64,000 nt of DNA from an uncultured Eubacterium sp. (GTDB lineage: Bacteria; Bacillota; Clostridia; Lachnospirales; Lachnospiraceae): the NCBI GenBank assembly GCA_958446835.1, contig CAUCXT010000015.1:1-64000 (forward strand). Direction: 5' to 3'. Both the position numbers and the translations under genes were made by a program. This document shows, one piece after another, positions 7,448 through 16,493 of this stretch. Position 1 is the first letter of the stretch. Every line of letters starts with the position of its first letter. Under the pieces are notes generated by a model that ran no database searches, was not told the origin of the DNA, and saw only the letters and a program-made list of their open reading frames with translations.

Positions 7448-8761
7448 TTATTTTTCTGCTATAGCCTTGAATGCTTCGTCAAGATCTTCAATGATATCAT
7501 CGATGTTCTCTGTACCGATTGAAAGTCTGATTGTGTTAGGCTTAATTCCCTGGTCTAAAAGCTCAGCCTCATTGCACTCAGAATGAGTTGTGGAAGCCGG
7601 ATGTATTGCAAGTGACTTAACATCTGCTACATTTGCAAGAAGTGAGAATAACTCAAGGTTATCAATCCACTCCTGTGCTGTCTTTGCGTCACCCTTAATC
7701 TCGAAGGTAAAAATTGAACCGCCGCCGTTAGGGAAATACTTCTTGTAAAGTCTCTGCTGCTCAGGGTCGGTTGAGATTGAAGGATGATTTACCTTCTCTA
7801 CAAGCGGCTGGCTCTGTAAATACTTCACAACCTTGAGCGCGTTCTCAACATGTCTCTCAACTCTGAGGGATAATGTCTCAAGTCCCTGAAGGAAGATGAA
7901 GGAGTGAACAGGTGATATTGTTGCACCTGTATCACGAAGCAGGATTGCTCTTATGTATGTTACGAATGCAGCCGGAGCGCAGTCTCTTGCGAAGCTTACG
8001 CCATGGTAGGATACGTTCGGCTCTGTAAGCCATGGGAACTTGTCCGATGAATTCCAGTCGAACTTACCGCTGTCGATAATCACACCGCCGATTGTTGTTC
8101 CGTGACCACCGATGAACTTGGTAGCTGAGTGAACCACGATATCAGCGCCGTACTCGATAGGTCTTACAAGATATGGTGTTGCAAAAGTATTGTCAACGAT
8201 AAGCGGAATATTGTGTGAATGTGCAATCTGTGCAATTCTCTCAATGTCCACAACCTCTGAATTAGGATTTCCAAGTGTCTCTATCTCGATTGCCTTTGTG
8301 TTCTCCTGGATTGCTGCCTCGATTCCATCGTAGTCGAATGGGTCAACGAATGTAGCTGTGATTCCGTAATCAGGAAGTGTATGCGCAAGGAGGTTGTATG
8401 TACCGCCGTAGATATTCTTTGCCGCAACGATATGGTCGCCTGCGTGTGCTGCTGCCTGAAGCGCATAGGTGAGAGCTGCTGCTCCCGAACCTACAGCAAG
8501 TGCTGCGACGCCGCCCTCAAGAGCTGCTATTCTTCTCTCAAACACATCCTCTGTAGGGTTTGTAAGTCTTCCGTAGATATTTCCCGCGTCCTTAAGTGCG
8601 AATCTGTCGGAGGCATGCTGGCTGTTGTGGAAAACATAGGATGATGTGAGGTAAATCGGAACCGCTCTTGCGTCTGTAACCGGGTCTGCGCTCTCCTGTC
8701 CAACATGTAACTGTAATGTCTCAAACTTAAGATTTCTCTCTGAATAATGCTTCTTTGCCAT
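7448..8761 (-). CDS. metY: O-acetylhomoserine sulfhydrylase
   Basis: This is a PLP-dependent enzyme of 437 residues in the Cys/Met metabolism (gamma) family. It makes homocysteine from O-acetylhomoserine and sulfide, or cystathionine-type products, in methionine synthesis. The N-terminal FETLQLHVGQ and the pattern RLTNPT are typical of MetY. The PLP lysine is in HSATKFIGGHG, about K215. The length of about 430 residues fits MetY rather than the shorter MetB/MetC. An AAGGAGA lies upstream of the ATG. I see no S-box (SAM riboswitch) in the leader. It is transcribed alone and ends at a strong terminator. Confidence 0.93.
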   Translation of the reverse strand: MAKKHYSERNLKFETLQLHVGQESADPVTDARAVPIYLTSSYVFHNSQHASDRFALKDAGNIYGRLTNPTEDVFERRIAALEGGVAALAVGSGAAALTYALQAAAHAGDHIVAAKNIYGGTYNLLAHTLPDYGITATFVDPFDYDGIEAAIQENTKAIEIETLGNPNSEVVDIERIAQIAHSHNIPLIVDNTFATPYLVRPIEYGADIVVHSATKFIGGHGTTIGGVIIDSGKFDWNSSDKFPWLTEPNVSYHGVSFARDCAPAAFVTYIRAILLRDTGATISPVHSFIFLQGLETLSLRVERHVENALKVVKYLQSQPLVEKVNHPSISTDPEQQRLYKKYFPNGGGSIFTFEIKGDAKTAQEWIDNLELFSLLANVADVKSLAIHPASTTHSECNEAELLDQGIKPNTIRLSIGTENIDDIIEDLDEAFKAIAEK

Positions 8762-9018
8762 AATTTTTATCTCCTTTTCACTCTGATATGCTTAGCTGTC
8801 ATATACCTATCAATGCTATATTTCCTATAGTGTACAGCTATATTTTTTAGCTTTTTACTGCCCGCCGCCATTGTTAACATTCATTTTTAAAATTCATTTT
8901 CACAACATCGGCGGTTCTTATGGGTTGTATGTTTCTTTGACTGTGTTTATCATACCATACCTGTAAAAAAAGTGGTAATTCATATATCCGTGTATTGGTT
9001 ATAAGTTTTCCCTATATC
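8762..9018 (-). promoter_or_regulatory. metY leader with small dyads
   Basis: This gap of about 257 bp holds the metY promoter. The clearest element is the inverted repeat CTATAggaaaTATAG at 8816-8830, which resembles the style of Rrf2/CymR-type operators but is short. A GC-rich imperfect stem (CCGCC...GGCGG) lies further upstream. Neither the S-box core nor a T-box core is present. The functional assignment is weak. Confidence 0.3.
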
Positions 9019-9999
9019 TCATTTCACTTCCAACCAATCATCCCCACTCTCAAATCCCAGCAGACCTTTGATGGAATTTTCAACCATATCGGACACCGCC
9101 TGTTCTGTGTAGAACGCCATGTGAGGTGAGAGAATCACATTCGGGAAGCTCTTTAAAAGTGCCATGTTGTCATTGTCAAGCCTCTGTGTTTCCTTATTAA
9201 GATAGTAGAGCCCCGCCTCACCCTCGAAGGTATCAAGCGCGGCAAAGCCGACCTTTCCGCTCTTAAGTGCCGCGATGAGTGCCTGTGTGTCGATTATAAG
9301 CCCGCGCGCCGTATTTACGATAATCACGCCGTCCTTCATTTTGTCAAATGCAGCCGCGTCGATAAGATGTGTATTCTCTGCATTTCCCGGAACGTGGAGC
9401 GTTATGATGTCCGACTGCCTTATAAGCTCATCAAGGCTAACATACTCCGCGTATTTTTTTACCTCCTCATCCTCATACAGAGAGTAGGCAAGTATGCGGC
9501 AGCCGAAGCCCGACAGGTGCTTTATGACCGTCCTGCCTATATTTCCGGTGCCTATCACGCCGACCGTTGAGGTCGACAATTCCTTTCCGACCTTTCCCTT
9601 CAGCGAATAGTCCTGGCAATCCGCCTTTTTCATAATCCACGGCATATTGCGGCACGCCATGAGAATGAGCATAATCGTATAGTTAGCCACACTGTTCGGC
9701 GAATACACCACATGCGACGCCCTCATGCCAAGCGAATGAGCGTACTCGATATCAATGTGCTCATAGCCTATGCTCCTCGTCGATATATACCGCACCCCGA
9801 CATCGTAAAATGCCTTGAGTATCTCCGGGTACATCGGATTGGTGATAATTGATATCGCGTCATAGCCCTTTGCAAGCTGCACATTGTCCATCGACGGATA
9901 GGCGGATGTAAAGCCATACTCAAATGCATACTGCCCGGCAAATTTTTCTACATATTTCTGTTCATCGTATTCTCTTAGCGCATAAAAAAATATTTTCAT
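9019..9999 (-). CDS. D-lactate / D-2-hydroxyacid dehydrogenase
   Basis: This is a 326-residue NAD-dependent D-2-hydroxyacid dehydrogenase that reduces pyruvate or a related 2-keto acid. The Rossmann motif GVIGTGNIG lies at about residues 147-155. The catalytic Arg is in NTARG (about R232), the Glu in FEGEAG (about E261) and the His in SPHMAFYTEQ (about H293), as in D-lactate dehydrogenase and VanH. The start at 9999 is chosen because AAAGGAGG lies eight bases upstream; a longer reading would run into the preceding gene. It sits 19 bp behind the phospholipase-like gene. The true substrate (pyruvate or 2-ketoisocaproate) cannot be told from the sequence. Confidence 0.9.
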   Translation of the reverse strand: MKIFFYALREYDEQKYVEKFAGQYAFEYGFTSAYPSMDNVQLAKGYDAISIITNPMYPEILKAFYDVGVRYISTRSIGYEHIDIEYAHSLGMRASHVVYSPNSVANYTIMLILMACRNMPWIMKKADCQDYSLKGKVGKELSTSTVGVIGTGNIGRTVIKHLSGFGCRILAYSLYEDEEVKKYAEYVSLDELIRQSDIITLHVPGNAENTHLIDAAAFDKMKDGVIIVNTARGLIIDTQALIAALKSGKVGFAALDTFEGEAGLYYLNKETQRLDNDNMALLKSFPNVILSPHMAFYTEQAVSDMVENSIKGLLGFESGDDWLEVK

Positions 10000-10018
10000 T
10001 GAAATACGCCTCCTTTTC

Positions 10019-10765
10019 TTACACTTTGAAAGTCCTTCCCGCGTCCGGAAAATCGAACAACAACCTGTCACATTCGGCAGTTAAATGTGAGAGAAAGAAG
10101 GCGCTGTTCTTCTCCGAAACCATCTTAAGCCCATCAAATGAAGCCCTTTTTTTCTCCCCTCGTGCCACCGCGTCACACTCTTCATGGTACAGCCTGAGTT
10201 GGTACCGCGCATTGTCCAGAACATTTTGAGCGGTCACATCCTCTATACCAAACCGGTCTAAGACCTCCTGCCCTATGCCCTGCGCAACAGCCGCCGACAT
10301 CGCCTCCTCTATCTCATTCCGGTTCGGATGATTCTGATACAAAAAATTATCCTGCACGATACACTCCCGCCTGTACTCAGCGCGGAATGTATCAAGATTC
10401 AATCCATAGCTTATAAAATTGGGCGCATATAGTAACTGGCAGTTAAATATATCCGTCAAAATGTGAATTGTGTAGCCCTGCAGAAATGCCGCCTCCCTAT
10501 CATCTGCGGCAAGCCCGATTCTCTGCTTGTAGAAGTCCCTTATACGCCCATACCACACCTTCATAGGCTCCTCCTCGTACACCTCTCCCCAGCCGTATTC
10601 CGGCTGCAAAAAATGTGCCGAAGCCTTCATTTTCTTGGTGAAATCGGCCCTTGCGTGAACCGCGTCGGGTGCTATGCTGGCAAGCAGAAATATACCCTTC
10701 TCCTCTATTTTTCTTATATTGGCGAAATTATCCGCTATAATAAGATGTGTCATTGCATAAGACAT
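10019..10765 (-). CDS. zinc-dependent phospholipase C-like protein
   Basis: This 248-residue protein resembles the zinc-dependent phospholipase C / S1-P1-like fold. An N-terminal MTHLIIADNF is followed by PDAVHARADF, and GYTIHILTDIFNC contains the characteristic H-x3-D pair that would bind zinc. No signal peptide is seen, unlike secreted PLCs, so it is more likely a cytoplasmic hydrolase of the same fold. I start it at the ATG at 10765, preceded by AGGAG eight bases upstream. It lies between the M20 amidohydrolase and the D-hydroxyacid dehydrogenase on the same strand, probably in one transcript. The biological substrate is unknown. Confidence 0.75.
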   Translation of the reverse strand: MSYAMTHLIIADNFANIRKIEEKGIFLLASIAPDAVHARADFTKKMKASAHFLQPEYGWGEVYEEEPMKVWYGRIRDFYKQRIGLAADDREAAFLQGYTIHILTDIFNCQLLYAPNFISYGLNLDTFRAEYRRECIVQDNFLYQNHPNRNEIEEAMSAAVAQGIGQEVLDRFGIEDVTAQNVLDNARYQLRLYHEECDAVARGEKKRASFDGLKMVSEKNSAFFLSHLTAECDRLLFDFPDAGRTFKV

Positions 10766-10882
10766 GTCTAATACTCCTAAATAATGATAAAAGCTCTGCT
10801 TAAGACTAACCTGAGGCAGCTTCATAAGCCGTACACATCTGTACCAAACACCTTGGCTCGCCGCAAAGACCCCTTTGGCAGG

Positions 10883-12001
10883 CTATATCAGCCCGGCGAA
10901 AAGTCTCAGTGCGTTCCCCATAATTCCATCAGGAAATTCATAGTCCTGCGTATGAAGCTGTGCATAAGCCTCTCCATCACCGACACCGAAGAAAGCTCCC
11001 TTTGTTTTCATAAGATACCAGCCGAAATCCTCCGACCAGCGCATAGGCTCCTTGAGCTTCTCCACGGTAAGACCAAGCGCCTTGGCGCACTCAATTACCT
11101 TTTCCACGTTCTCCGCATAGTTTTCGGTAGCCGGAAATCTCTCAAGCTCCTCAAACTTCATCCCGGTTCCTGCCTGCGCCGAAGCCTCAAGGACAAGCTT
11201 TTTTATCCTCGCAACATAGCTGTCAAAAATATCCTCCTTTTCGCCCCTCACAGTCAGTCTGAGCGTTCCGCTCGATGCAGCGACGCCGTAGTTAGCGCTC
11301 CCGACCTCCATTCCGATGAGCGTCATAAGCACAAATCCCTCCTGCTCATTCACCTGGCGCGTAAGCTCCTCTACGTCAAGAAGAAGCTTCGCAAGCGCAG
11401 GTCCCGGATTGACGCCGGCCTCAGGGTATGCCGCATGGCTAGGGCGCCCATACAGTGAAATCTCCAACCCCGTCGACGCACATGCAAAAGTGCTTTTAAT
11501 ATCCGGACTACTTACCAGAATATTCCCGAAAGCATGCCCCGGTATGTTGTGAAGCCCATATATCTCCTCAATATTTTTCTCCTCAATGAGCTGTGAGCAG
11601 ATTTTTGCACCCTCACCTGTCTCCTCACCGGGCTGAAAAATAAGATAAACGTCCCTGTCCGTGTCCGCGCCGTCAATGACAATCGCAAGCCCGGCAAGTA
11701 TGCTGCTGTGACCGTCATGCCCACAATAATGTCCCGGAAGCCCATCCCTGCCGCACACCGCGTCCATATCCGCGCGGAACGCAATCGCACCGCGCTTGAC
11801 GGAAGCTTTTGATTTTTTTGCCGCATAGAACCATGTGCCACGGTCCACGATTTCAAGAGCTGTATTGTCCGCTATGAAAGCCATGATTGCCTGCCTGGTC
11901 TTATACTCCTTCATGGAAGCTTCGGGAATCCTATGAAGCTCATGGCGAAGCTCCGTTATTTTATCTAAAACTGCCTGCAATTCGCTGTTATTTATTTCCA
12001 T
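10883..12001 (-). CDS. M20 family amidohydrolase
   Basis: This is a 372-residue metallo-amidohydrolase of the M20D type (IAA-amino acid hydrolase / N-acyl-amino acid hydrolase). HELHRIPE at the N-terminus, ADMDAV, and GHDGHSS (metal-binding histidines) are all present. A central dimerisation segment with YGRPSHAAYPEAG follows, as in the family. It is cytoplasmic and should release amino acids from N-acyl or aryl conjugates. I choose the ATG at 12001 with AAAGAGG upstream over a TTG at 12031. It follows the iron alcohol dehydrogenase by 48 bp and is probably co-transcribed with it. Confidence 0.88.
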   Translation of the reverse strand: MEINNSELQAVLDKITELRHELHRIPEASMKEYKTRQAIMAFIADNTALEIVDRGTWFYAAKKSKASVKRGAIAFRADMDAVCGRDGLPGHYCGHDGHSSILAGLAIVIDGADTDRDVYLIFQPGEETGEGAKICSQLIEEKNIEEIYGLHNIPGHAFGNILVSSPDIKSTFACASTGLEISLYGRPSHAAYPEAGVNPGPALAKLLLDVEELTRQVNEQEGFVLMTLIGMEVGSANYGVAASSGTLRLTVRGEKEDIFDSYVARIKKLVLEASAQAGTGMKFEELERFPATENYAENVEKVIECAKALGLTVEKLKEPMRWSEDFGWYLMKTKGAFFGVGDGEAYAQLHTQDYEFPDGIMGNALRLFAGLI

Positions 12002-12049
12002 CTGTAAAAACCTCTTTAAAATATCTTCCAAACGTCATTCTTAAAGCCC

Positions 12050-13231
12050 TTATTCATACGCCATCTGATAAATTTTCAGGATATCATCATATTCAAGAGG
12101 CTTGTATCCGATGAGAGTTCTTGTCCTGTTTCGCGAACATTTCAGTGCAAGCTCCTCAAGCGACTCCTTTTTGACCCCAAGTGACTTAAGATTGATCGGC
12201 ATTCCTATAGATGCATAGTACTGCTCCTGCCTATCTATCGCCTGCTCAATCGTCTTTTCCGGATGCTCGAAATCAATATCCATGTTCCAGATATTCTTTG
12301 CGAACTGCAGCCACCTGTTGATATTGTAGCTGTACACATAGCGCGCCCAACTGCACCACAATGCCGCAAGCCCTGCGCCGTGTGCCACATCCGGGTACAT
12401 TCCCGAAACCTCATGCTCAAGCTGGTGCACTACAAGCTGAAACTGCCTGCCGCACTGCGTAAGACCATTGTGCGCAAGTGATGACGCCCACATCATATTG
12501 GCACGCGCCTCATAATTTTTCGGATTCTCAAGGCAGTCCGCCGCAGCCTTCATGGTGCTCTTTATGACCGCCTCCGCGATGGCGTCCGTGAGATATGTGT
12601 CCTCGCCCGGACAAAAATATCTCTCAATCGTGTGCATTGCAATGTCCACAGCCCCACATGCCGTCTGGTAAGGGCTTACCGTGTATGTAAGCTCCGGATT
12701 TTCAATCGCAAAATTCATTCTGTTGAGACTTGAGCCGTACCCCATCTTCTGCCCCGTCTCACTGTTGGTTATGACACATGAGCTCGACATTTCTGAGCCT
12801 GCCGCCGCCAAGGTGAGGATTGCACCCTTGTTGAGGGTCCTTACAGGCTCACACTTCTTGAGTGAGAAGTCCCATACATCCACCTCCGGGTTAGCCACGC
12901 CGTTTGCAATATCCTTGGCTGAATCCATAACCGAACCGCCGCCCACAGCAAGCACGAAGTCTACGCCCTCGTCAAGGCACAGCTTTATTCCCTTTCTCAC
13001 AAGCGATAGCTGCGGATTGGCAACAACGCCGCCAAGCTCCACGTAGGCAATATGCTCCTCATCAAGGCACTTTTTCACCCTGTCAAGCAGTCCGCTCTCC
13101 TTCGCGGACTTTCCGCCGTAATGTATCAGAACCTTCTTAGGCTTATACTCAGCCACAATCTTTCCTACCTTTAACTCCTCATCCTTGCCAAAATACACCT
13201 TCGTCGGTGTCTCATAGATAAAATTGTTCAT
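12050..13231 (-). CDS. iron-containing alcohol dehydrogenase
   Basis: This is a 393-residue group III (iron-activated) alcohol dehydrogenase, closest in style to the butanol dehydrogenases BdhA/BdhB and YqhD. It reduces aldehydes to alcohols with NAD(P)H. GGGSVMDSAK forms the nucleotide site. The metal ligands are expected in DIAMHTIERYF, HQLEHEVSGMYPDVAHGAGLA and the conserved Asp before them. Start: the ATG at 13231 has GGAGG seven bases upstream, while the ATG two codons earlier is too close to it. It is the first gene of a minus-strand run (ADH, M20, PLC-like, D-hydroxyacid DH). Confidence 0.9.
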   Translation of the reverse strand: MNNFIYETPTKVYFGKDEELKVGKIVAEYKPKKVLIHYGGKSAKESGLLDRVKKCLDEEHIAYVELGGVVANPQLSLVRKGIKLCLDEGVDFVLAVGGGSVMDSAKDIANGVANPEVDVWDFSLKKCEPVRTLNKGAILTLAAAGSEMSSSCVITNSETGQKMGYGSSLNRMNFAIENPELTYTVSPYQTACGAVDIAMHTIERYFCPGEDTYLTDAIAEAVIKSTMKAAADCLENPKNYEARANMMWASSLAHNGLTQCGRQFQLVVHQLEHEVSGMYPDVAHGAGLAALWCSWARYVYSYNINRWLQFAKNIWNMDIDFEHPEKTIEQAIDRQEQYYASIGMPINLKSLGVKKESLEELALKCSRNRTRTLIGYKPLEYDDILKIYQMAYE

Positions 13232-13385
13232 CTGCATACCTCCCGAAATACCTTAGTCTGCTAAAATTCACACACCTGTTTTTAATATACCACTTCATAC
13301 TATTTTTTGAAATGCTATATTTGCGAACGGCAGACAGATATATTTTCAGAAATCTGTTTCAACATATTATAATGTTATGCTGTCA

Positions 13386-13485
13386 ATGATGCTGAGGTTA
13401 AAACATGCTCTATAAACTTAGCGTGTATAACGTATTATATTTATGAATATCACGACTTTGGGAGAAGCTTAGATGTTCTTAGAAC
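13386..13485 (+). mobile_element. MITE-like element, half copy D
   Basis: This is the left arm only of the fold-back element. It runs from the ATGATG..TTAAAACATGC end through GTGTATAACGTATTATATTT to the GATGTTCTTAGAAC block, then stops. The right arm and the GGA hairpins are missing. The break lies ten bases before a good promoter for the GNAT gene, so the copy may be a deletion relic. Confidence 0.75.
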
Positions 13486-13494
13486 AGATTTTTA

Positions 13495-13523
13495 TTGACA
13501 TTTATCCCTACACATGTTAAATT
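13495..13523 (+). promoter_or_regulatory. sigma-A type promoter of GNAT gene
   Basis: A perfect -35 TTGACA (13495-13500), a 17-bp spacer and a -10 TAAATT (13518-13523) sit 37 bp before the GNAT start. It lies directly beside the broken end of repeat copy D. Confidence 0.7.
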
Positions 13524-13560
13524 AACTGAAATTTACCAAAAATGAAAGTGAGGTTTTGCC

Positions 13561-14121
13561 ATGAATACACCTGTTGACATCTCAAATGTAACCTTGAAAA
13601 CCAATCGCATGATACTTCGTCCGTGGCGGCAGTCGGATCTCGATGACTTTTATGAATATGCCTCCGTTGACGGCGTGGGACAGATGGCTGGATGGATGCC
13701 TCACAAGGATAAGGCTGAGTCGCAGACAATACTTGATATGTTCATCTCAGAAAAAAAGACCTTTGCCCTCGAATACGAAGGAAAGGTTATCGGCTCTCTT
13801 GGAATTGAATGTTACAATGAAAAACAGTTTCCTGAGCTTTCGGAGTATAAGGGACGTGAAATCGGCTACGTGCTCTCCAAGGCTTATTGGGGGCATGGCT
13901 TGATGCCGGAGGCTGTGAGTGAGGTGATACGCTATCTCTTTGAGGACTGCGCGCTGGATTTTCTCACCTGCGGATATTTCCTGCACAACAGACAGTCCGC
14001 ACGCGTTCAGGAAAAATGCGGTTTTCATTTTCTAAAGGCTGTAGATTACACCACACGTATGGGCACTGTGGAGCCTTTAAATGCGAATATAATATGGAAA
14101 AAAGAGTGGGCTGCTAAGTAA
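13561..14121 (+). CDS. GNAT family N-acetyltransferase
   Basis: This is a 186-residue acetyltransferase of the RimJ/RimL-like branch. The N-terminus TNRMILRPWRQSDLDDFYEY is typical. EIGYVLSKAYWGHGLMPEAV provides the acetyl-CoA pyrophosphate loop, and the C-terminal NxxSARVQEKCGF is also typical. It acetylates an amino group on a protein N-terminus or a small molecule; the substrate is unknown. AAGTGAGG precedes the ATG. It is a single-gene unit with its own clear promoter, convergent with the MarR gene. Confidence 0.9.
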   Translation: MNTPVDISNVTLKTNRMILRPWRQSDLDDFYEYASVDGVGQMAGWMPHKDKAESQTILDMFISEKKTFALEYEGKVIGSLGIECYNEKQFPELSEYKGREIGYVLSKAYWGHGLMPEAVSEVIRYLFEDCALDFLTCGYFLHNRQSARVQEKCGFHFLKAVDYTTRMGTVEPLNANIIWKKEWAAK

Positions 14122-14189
14122 GGCAGTCCACTCTTTTCACTTACAAATTTAACCGGCATATTTTGAAAAAAGCTTTTATAGCGGCAAAG

Positions 14190-14630
14190 CTATATTTTCT
14201 CTTCATGCTTTTCTATATTTTTTTCAACAACATCCAACAGCACATACAGCTTTTCCACTTCCTCTGCCGTCATGCCGTCTGAGAACACCTCATCCGCCAT
14301 CTTAAAAAGCTCTATGACCTTATCCGCCTTCTCCTCACCTTCAGGTGTGAGCGATATGACCCATGAACGCCGGCACTCCGGGTTGTCCGTCCGCTTTACA
14401 AGCCCCATCTTCTCAAGCTTATCAAGCGTCCGCGACATGGTGGTGACATCAAGAACACACAGGTCGGCAAGCTCCCTCTGGCTCATCGCGCCCTTGCGCC
14501 TCAAGGTCTTAAGTATCCGCGGCTGTCCCTGCCCTACCGTCAATCCAAGCTCTATAAAATACGGCCGTAAAAGCTGCCTTCTAAGCAGCTCCACCCTCAA
14601 AAATGCACTGCCTAATCCGTCTCTTTCCAT
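14190..14630 (-). CDS. MarR family transcriptional regulator
   Basis: This is a 146-residue winged-helix regulator. The recognition region MSQRELADLCVLDVTTMSRTLDKLEKMGLV and the wing with RRSWVISLTPEG are typical of MarR. It is the third gene of the ABC exporter operon, 18 bp behind the second ABC subunit, so its level rises with the exporter. It probably binds the 10-4-10 inverted repeat at 18233-18256 that overlaps the operon's -10 box. That gives a simple autoregulated drug-sensing circuit; the binding itself is inferred. Confidence 0.9.
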   Translation of the reverse strand: MERDGLGSAFLRVELLRRQLLRPYFIELGLTVGQGQPRILKTLRRKGAMSQRELADLCVLDVTTMSRTLDKLEKMGLVKRTDNPECRRSWVISLTPEGEEKADKVIELFKMADEVFSDGMTAEEVEKLYVLLDVVEKNIEKHEEKI

Positions 14631-14648
14631 GTGCTATCCCTTTCTTTC

Positions 14649-16493
14649 TTATTCCAGCTCGAACTGCCCCATATACAGTCTGTAATATCTTCCTTCCTGT
14701 GCAAGCAGCTCATCATGGCTTCCGCGCTCAATAATCTCACCCTTCTCAAGCACCATGATTGCCTCAGAATTTCTTACCGTCGACAGTCTGTGCGCTATGA
14801 CGAACACGGTCCTGTCCTCCATGATTGCGTCCATTCCCTTCTCGATAAGGCGCTCTGTTCTGGTATCGACAGAGCTGGTTGCCTCGTCAAGAATGAGCAC
14901 CGGAGGCTTGGCAACAGCGGCGCGCGCTATGGCAAGAAGCTGTCTCTGCCCCTGTGAAAGATTTCCGCCATCGGAGTAGAGCATGGTATTGTAGCCTTCC
15001 GGCAGCCACTTTATAAAGCTGTCCGCGTTGGCTATCTTCGCCGCCTCAACTACCTCATCATCGGTTGCGTGAGGATTTCCGTATCTTATATTATCCGCTA
15101 TTGTACCTGTAAAAAGATGTGTCTCCTGTATGACCATCGCAAGTGAGCGGCGAAGGTCATCCTTTTTGATATCATTTATATCTATTCCATCGTAGGTTAT
15201 GGTTCCAGACTGTATCTCATAGAATCTGTTCACCAGATTTACAATGGTTGTCTTTCCGGCGCCTGTCGAACCCACGAACGCGATCTTCTGTCCCGGCTTT
15301 GCAAAGAGCGATATTCCGTTTAGCACCGTCTTTTCAGGCACATATCCGAACACCACATCCTTAAAACGCACATCGCCCTTTAATTCAATGAGCTTTTCCG
15401 GCATCTTCCACGCGAAAAGACCTGTCCTCTCCTCGCACTCCTTTAACCTGCCATCCGGAGTTCTCACAGCGTTACACAGCGTGACCGTGCCCTCATCAAT
15501 CTCCGGCTTCTCATCCATCATCTCAAATATACGCTCTGCACCCGAAAGAGCGGAGAGAAGGAAATTGACCTGCTGTGTGAACTGGTTTAACGGCATGGCA
15601 CTCTGGCGCACATACACAAGATATGCCGAGAGTGTTCCAAGGTCCAACAGTCCCTTTATCGCCATAAGTCCGCCGACACACGCCGATACGGCATAGTTAA
15701 AATACGAAAGTGTAACTATCGTTGGAACCATTCTTCCGGCAAAAGTAAGGGCATGGGTGGATTCTCTTCTAAGGCTCTCATTCATCTCACAAAAACGCTC
15801 AAAATCCTTAGCCTCATGGTTGAACACCTTCTCAACCTTCTGTCCCGCCATCATCTCCTGCACAAAGCCGTTTATCCTTCCAAGCTCCGCCTGCTGTCTG
15901 TTGAAGTACTTCTTGCTCTGTTTTCCGTTCACCTTGATAAATATAAACATGAGTAAAAGGAACACGATAACGATGAGCGACAGTCTCACGCTCAGCACCA
16001 TCATCATAACGATGGTTCCGAACAACTGCATAAAGCTCTGTATTATCATCGCAAAGCTGCTGTTCATCGCCTCCTGAACCGTGTCCACGTCATTGGTAAA
16101 ACGGCTCATAAGCTCACCGTGGGAGTGTGCGTCAAAGTAGCTTAACGGAAGCTTCTGCGTGTGTGCAAAAAGGTCATTTCGTATCTCCTTTATGACCTTC
16201 TGCGAAGTGACCACCATAAGCCTGTTATAGGCAAAGGTTGACAGCACACCGCACAGGTACATGACGCCCATTGAGATAACCGCCCTTATAAGCCCTGTTG
16301 TATCTCCGGGAACAATGAATTTGTTTATCACAGGCTTCAAAAGATAGGTCCCCATGATATTTGCACCGGCGCTGATAAATACCAACAGTGCAACCAGCGC
16401 AAATGACCATTTATGATATCCAAGGTACGCGAGCAGGTACTTTATGGTCTTTTTTGTGTCCTTAGGTCTTTTATATCCAACGTATTTTGCCAT
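14649..16493 (-). CDS. ABC exporter subunit (TM-NBD), second
   Basis: This is a 614-residue half-transporter of the LmrCD/BmrCD heterodimeric multidrug type. Six transmembrane helices occupy roughly residues 20-330, followed by an ATPase with Walker A GSTGAGKTT, signature LSQGQRQ and Walker B VLILDEATSSVD. A charged insertion of about 40 residues lies between the membrane and ATPase parts. The start codon overlaps the stop of the first subunit by one base, so the two are translationally coupled, and the intact Walker B Glu suggests this is the catalytically complete half. It is predicted to export drugs, peptides or lipids. Confidence 0.93.
   Translation of the reverse strand: MAKYVGYKRPKDTKKTIKYLLAYLGYHKWSFALVALLVFISAGANIMGTYLLKPVINKFIVPGDTTGLIRAVISMGVMYLCGVLSTFAYNRLMVVTSQKVIKEIRNDLFAHTQKLPLSYFDAHSHGELMSRFTNDVDTVQEAMNSSFAMIIQSFMQLFGTIVMMMVLSVRLSLIVIVFLLLMFIFIKVNGKQSKKYFNRQQAELGRINGFVQEMMAGQKVEKVFNHEAKDFERFCEMNESLRRESTHALTFAGRMVPTIVTLSYFNYAVSACVGGLMAIKGLLDLGTLSAYLVYVRQSAMPLNQFTQQVNFLLSALSGAERIFEMMDEKPEIDEGTVTLCNAVRTPDGRLKECEERTGLFAWKMPEKLIELKGDVRFKDVVFGYVPEKTVLNGISLFAKPGQKIAFVGSTGAGKTTIVNLVNRFYEIQSGTITYDGIDINDIKKDDLRRSLAMVIQETHLFTGTIADNIRYGNPHATDDEVVEAAKIANADSFIKWLPEGYNTMLYSDGGNLSQGQRQLLAIARAAVAKPPVLILDEATSSVDTRTERLIEKGMDAIMEDRTVFVIAHRLSTVRNSEAIMVLEKGEIIERGSHDELLAQEGRYYRLYMGQFELE

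Noticed and set aside
8762..9018. SAM (S-box) riboswitch or T-box before metY
   Set aside because: The conserved cores of both are absent; only short dyads are present.
10784..11458. Plus-strand frame of 224 codons opposite the M20 gene
   Set aside because: Shadow of the M20 coding frame without family resemblance or ribosome binding site.
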